Shown here: piece after piece, positions 6,432 to 7,946 of the stretch
Position numbering within the stretch: position 1 is the stretch's first letter
How the letters are laid out: the number at the start of each line of letters is the position of its first letter
Assembly (NCBI GenBank): GCA_028868335.1
Contig: JAGWUU010000148.1
Location: forward strand, 1-7,946
From: Sphingomonadales bacterium
GTDB lineage: Bacteria; Pseudomonadota; Alphaproteobacteria; Sphingomonadales; Sphingomonadaceae
Length of the DNA stretch: 7,946 bases
Direction of reading: 5' to 3'
Position numbers and translations under genes: made by a program
Notes under the pieces: model-generated
Database searches by the model: none
Told to the model about the DNA's origin: nothing
What the model saw: the letters and a program-made list of their open reading frames with translations, nothing else

Positions 6432-6752
6432 ATGGTTCGCATTGCATTCGTTCAACCCGATGGCCGTCGCGAGGAAGCCGAGGCGGAGGTTGGCGAGACG
6501 TTGATGTCGCAGGCAAAGGCCGCGGGCATCGACGGGATCGTCGCCGAATGCGGCGGCTCGATGGTCTGCGGCACCTGCCACGTCTATCTCGGCCGGGAAC
6601 TGTTCGACAGCCTTGGCCCCGTGCCCGAGATGGAGGCGGACATGCTCGAATATGTCATCGATCCGCAGCCCTGCTCGCGCCTGTCGTGCCAGATCAGGGT
6701 GACTGCCGAGATGGAGGGCGCCGAAGTGGGTATTCCGCATTCGCAGCGCTAA
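6432..6752 (+). CDS. [2Fe-2S] ferredoxin, putidaredoxin/adrenodoxin type
   Basis: A 106-residue soluble ferredoxin that shuttles single electrons from a reductase to an oxygenase. Cluster ligands are visible as Cys40, Cys46, Cys49 and Cys86 (ECGGSMVCGTCHVY, then SRLSCQI), the C-X5-C-X2-C...C pattern of adrenodoxin and putidaredoxin. An extra Cys81 is present. The protein ends in SQR and lacks the terminal Trp that putidaredoxin uses with its P450. GGGAGGAGAG (6417-6426) lies 5 bases before the chosen ATG. An earlier in-frame ATG at 6393 touches the operator, lacks a ribosome binding site and would add 13 residues foreign to the family. The likely partner is the Rieske oxygenase that follows on the same strand; sphingomonad dioxygenases are known to use this ferredoxin type (for example the dioxin dioxygenase of strain RW1). 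No ferredoxin reductase is in the window. A P450 elsewhere is an alternative partner. Confidence 0.93.
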   Translation: MVRIAFVQPDGRREEAEAEVGETLMSQAKAAGIDGIVAECGGSMVCGTCHVYLGRELFDSLGPVPEMEADMLEYVIDPQPCSRLSCQIRVTAEMEGAEVGIPHSQR

Positions 6753-6771
6753 TATCTATTGTGCGTAGATA
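6753..6771. promoter_or_regulatory. Putative operator upstream of the Rieske oxygenase gene, perfect TATCTA-N7-TAGATA
   Basis: A perfect 6-bp inverted repeat with a 7-base spacer (TTGTGCG), starting on the base right after the ferredoxin stop codon and ending 47 bases before the Rieske ATG. It defines the consensus for the other copies. A TTGTGC hexamer inside the spacer sits almost where TTGACA sits in the copy at 6374-6392, suggesting a -35 element covered by the operator, so the oxygenase gene may have its own promoter in addition to read-through from the ferredoxin gene. Confidence 0.7.
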
Positions 6772-6818
6772 AACTCCGTGATAGCCATCAGGCAAAGATC
6801 GTCGGGAGAGATTCGGTC

Positions 6819-7946
6819 ATGAACGAAACCGTGCTGGAACGTCCGCAGGGCAAGCCCCTGGTCCAGACCTTCGCCGATATGAGCAAGGGTCAGCAAGCCG
6901 CGATGCGCCGCATCGCCGGCCATGACACGGCGCATGTCCCGCAGATCGAGGCCAGCCAGCCCACGAGTATTTTCACCTCGGCGGAACGCTATGCGCTGGA
7001 GCAGGAGCACCTGTTCAGGAAGCGCGCCATTCCGTTGACCATCTCCGCCCTGGTCGCCGAACCCGGCACCGCGATGGGGCACGAAAGCACCGGCCTGCCG
7101 CTGATCGTCACCCGCGACAAGGCCGGACAGGTCCACGTCTTTCTCAATGCCTGCCAGCACAAGGGCTCGAAGATCCTCGAAAGCTGCGAGGTGGTGAAAG
7201 GCAATCGCCTGACCTGCCCCTATCACGCCTGGACCTTCGGCGTGGACGGCAAGCTGATCGGCGTCGCCCGGCCAGAAACCTTCGCCAATCTCGACAAGTC
7301 GAAGCGCAACCTCGCCGAACTGCCCAGCCGTGAGCATGGCGGGATCATCTGGGTCATGCTCGATCGCGATGCCGAGCCCGACTTCTCGCCGCTGGTGCCG
7401 GAACTGGCCGAGGATCTCGACGCGCTCGAACTGTCGAGCGCCCATGTCTATGGGCGTCGGTCGTTCGAGGTGGCGGCGAACTGGAAGCTGGTGCTTGAGC
7501 CGTTCCTCGAAGGCTACCACGTCCAGCGGCTCCACGCCTCGACGGTCGGGCCGTTGTTCGCCGACGTGCCGAACGTGGTCGATCGCCTTGGTTCGACGCT
7601 GCGGCAGATTTCCGGCAAGGTGAACTTCACGCCGACCGATCTCGATGTCCCGGGGGAGAACATCCACAAGACCGTCACCACGGTTTACAACATGTTCCCC
7701 AATTGCGTGGTGATCACCAGCCCGTGGTACATCAGCGTCATGGTGCTCAATCCGCGCGGGGTGGATCGCACGGTGGTCGATCTCCACAACCTGACCCGCT
7801 CCGTGCCCGACAACCCCAAGGGTGAGCAGCTCTACAAGACGAGCTGGGACATGGTGCAGAACGTATTCGGCAACGAGGACTTCCGCGCCGCCGCGATCTC
7901 GCACGAAGGACTCGCGACGGGCGCGCTGGATTCGGTGGTCTATTCC
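6819..7946 (+). CDS. Rieske non-heme iron oxygenase, alpha (catalytic) subunit, 3' end cut by window edge
   Basis: The first 376 residues are present with no stop; most of the protein is probably visible. The Rieske [2Fe-2S] centre is bound by Cys112, His114 (NACQHKG), Cys133 and His136 (CPYHAW), a C-X-H-X18-C-X2-H pattern. The catalytic domain shows NWK at 221-223 and EGYHVQRLH at 231-239, giving His234 and His239 as iron ligands. EDF at 353-355 probably supplies the third ligand, Asp354. Such enzymes hydroxylate aromatic rings, steroids or quaternary amines, or demethylate ethers, with electrons from a ferredoxin. About 45 residues precede the usual opening (TSIFTSAERYALEQEHLF). GGGAGAG (6804-6810) lies 8 bases before the ATG. 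The ferredoxin gene just upstream is the likely electron donor. No beta subunit gene is visible, though one could lie beyond the edge. The domain call is sure; dioxygenase versus monooxygenase and the substrate are not known. Confidence 0.93.
   Translation, partial: MNETVLERPQGKPLVQTFADMSKGQQAAMRRIAGHDTAHVPQIEASQPTSIFTSAERYALEQEHLFRKRAIPLTISALVAEPGTAMGHESTGLPLIVTRDKAGQVHVFLNACQHKGSKILESCEVVKGNRLTCPYHAWTFGVDGKLIGVARPETFANLDKSKRNLAELPSREHGGIIWVMLDRDAEPDFSPLVPELAEDLDALELSSAHVYGRRSFEVAANWKLVLEPFLEGYHVQRLHASTVGPLFADVPNVVDRLGSTLRQISGKVNFTPTDLDVPGENIHKTVTTVYNMFPNCVVITSPWYISVMVLNPRGVDRTVVDLHNLTRSVPDNPKGEQLYKTSWDMVQNVFGNEDFRAAAISHEGLATGALDSVVYS

Noticed and set aside
6756..7904. A 382-codon open frame on the minus strand opposite the Rieske gene
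   Set aside because: The plus strand carries all Rieske and iron-ligand motifs and a ribosome binding site. The minus frame has no recognisable family and would overlap the perfect operator.

Overview
The window looks like chromosomal or plasmid DNA from a sphingomonad-type alphaproteobacterium (Novosphingobium, Sphingobium, Sphingopyxis and relatives). The reasons are high GC content, a TonB-dependent receptor with the sphingomonad-style N-terminus EIVVTAQRREEKAKDVPI, and the mix of Rieske oxygenase, putidaredoxin-type ferredoxin, GMC dehydrogenase, CaiB/BaiF CoA-transferase and APH-family kinase typical of their accessory catabolic clusters. The genus is inferred, not shown.

Layout, left to right. 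Minus strand: the N-terminal part of a CaiB/BaiF family III CoA-transferase (<1-284), an APH-type phosphotransferase (406-1458), and a protein of unknown function with an HDHSWGxRDxG motif (1455-2372). The last two overlap as ATGA and are probably translationally coupled. A 136-bp divergent promoter region (2373-2508) follows. Plus strand: a TonB-dependent outer-membrane receptor (2509-4713), then a strong hairpin terminator (4737-4763). Minus strand: a GMC-family FAD alcohol dehydrogenase (4769-6355), convergent with the receptor. A second divergent promoter region (6356-6431) follows. Plus strand: a [2Fe-2S] ferredoxin (6432-6752) and the alpha (catalytic) subunit of a Rieske non-heme iron oxygenase (6819->7946, cut by the window end). 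No stretch over 300 bases lacks a gene, and no tRNA, rRNA, CRISPR array or insertion sequence was seen.

The most notable signal is a repeated 19-bp imperfect palindrome, consensus TATCTA-N7-TAGATA. A copy lies in every promoter-bearing gap: 361-379, 2392-2410, 2436-2454 (one good half), 6374-6392 and 6753-6771 (a perfect copy). These AT-rich sites stand out from the GC-rich background and sit 18-80 bases upstream of start codons. They look like operators of one transcription factor, not encoded here, that would control all seven genes as a single regulon.

A working model (inference): the receptor brings a hydrophobic or bulky substrate across the outer membrane. The ferredoxin and Rieske oxygenase hydroxylate it, with a reductase encoded elsewhere. 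The GMC enzyme oxidises an alcohol, the CaiB-like protein handles CoA thioesters, and the kinase plus the unknown protein act on a hydroxylated intermediate. The substrate cannot be read from the sequence; steroid-, terpenoid- or aromatic-type compounds are all compatible.
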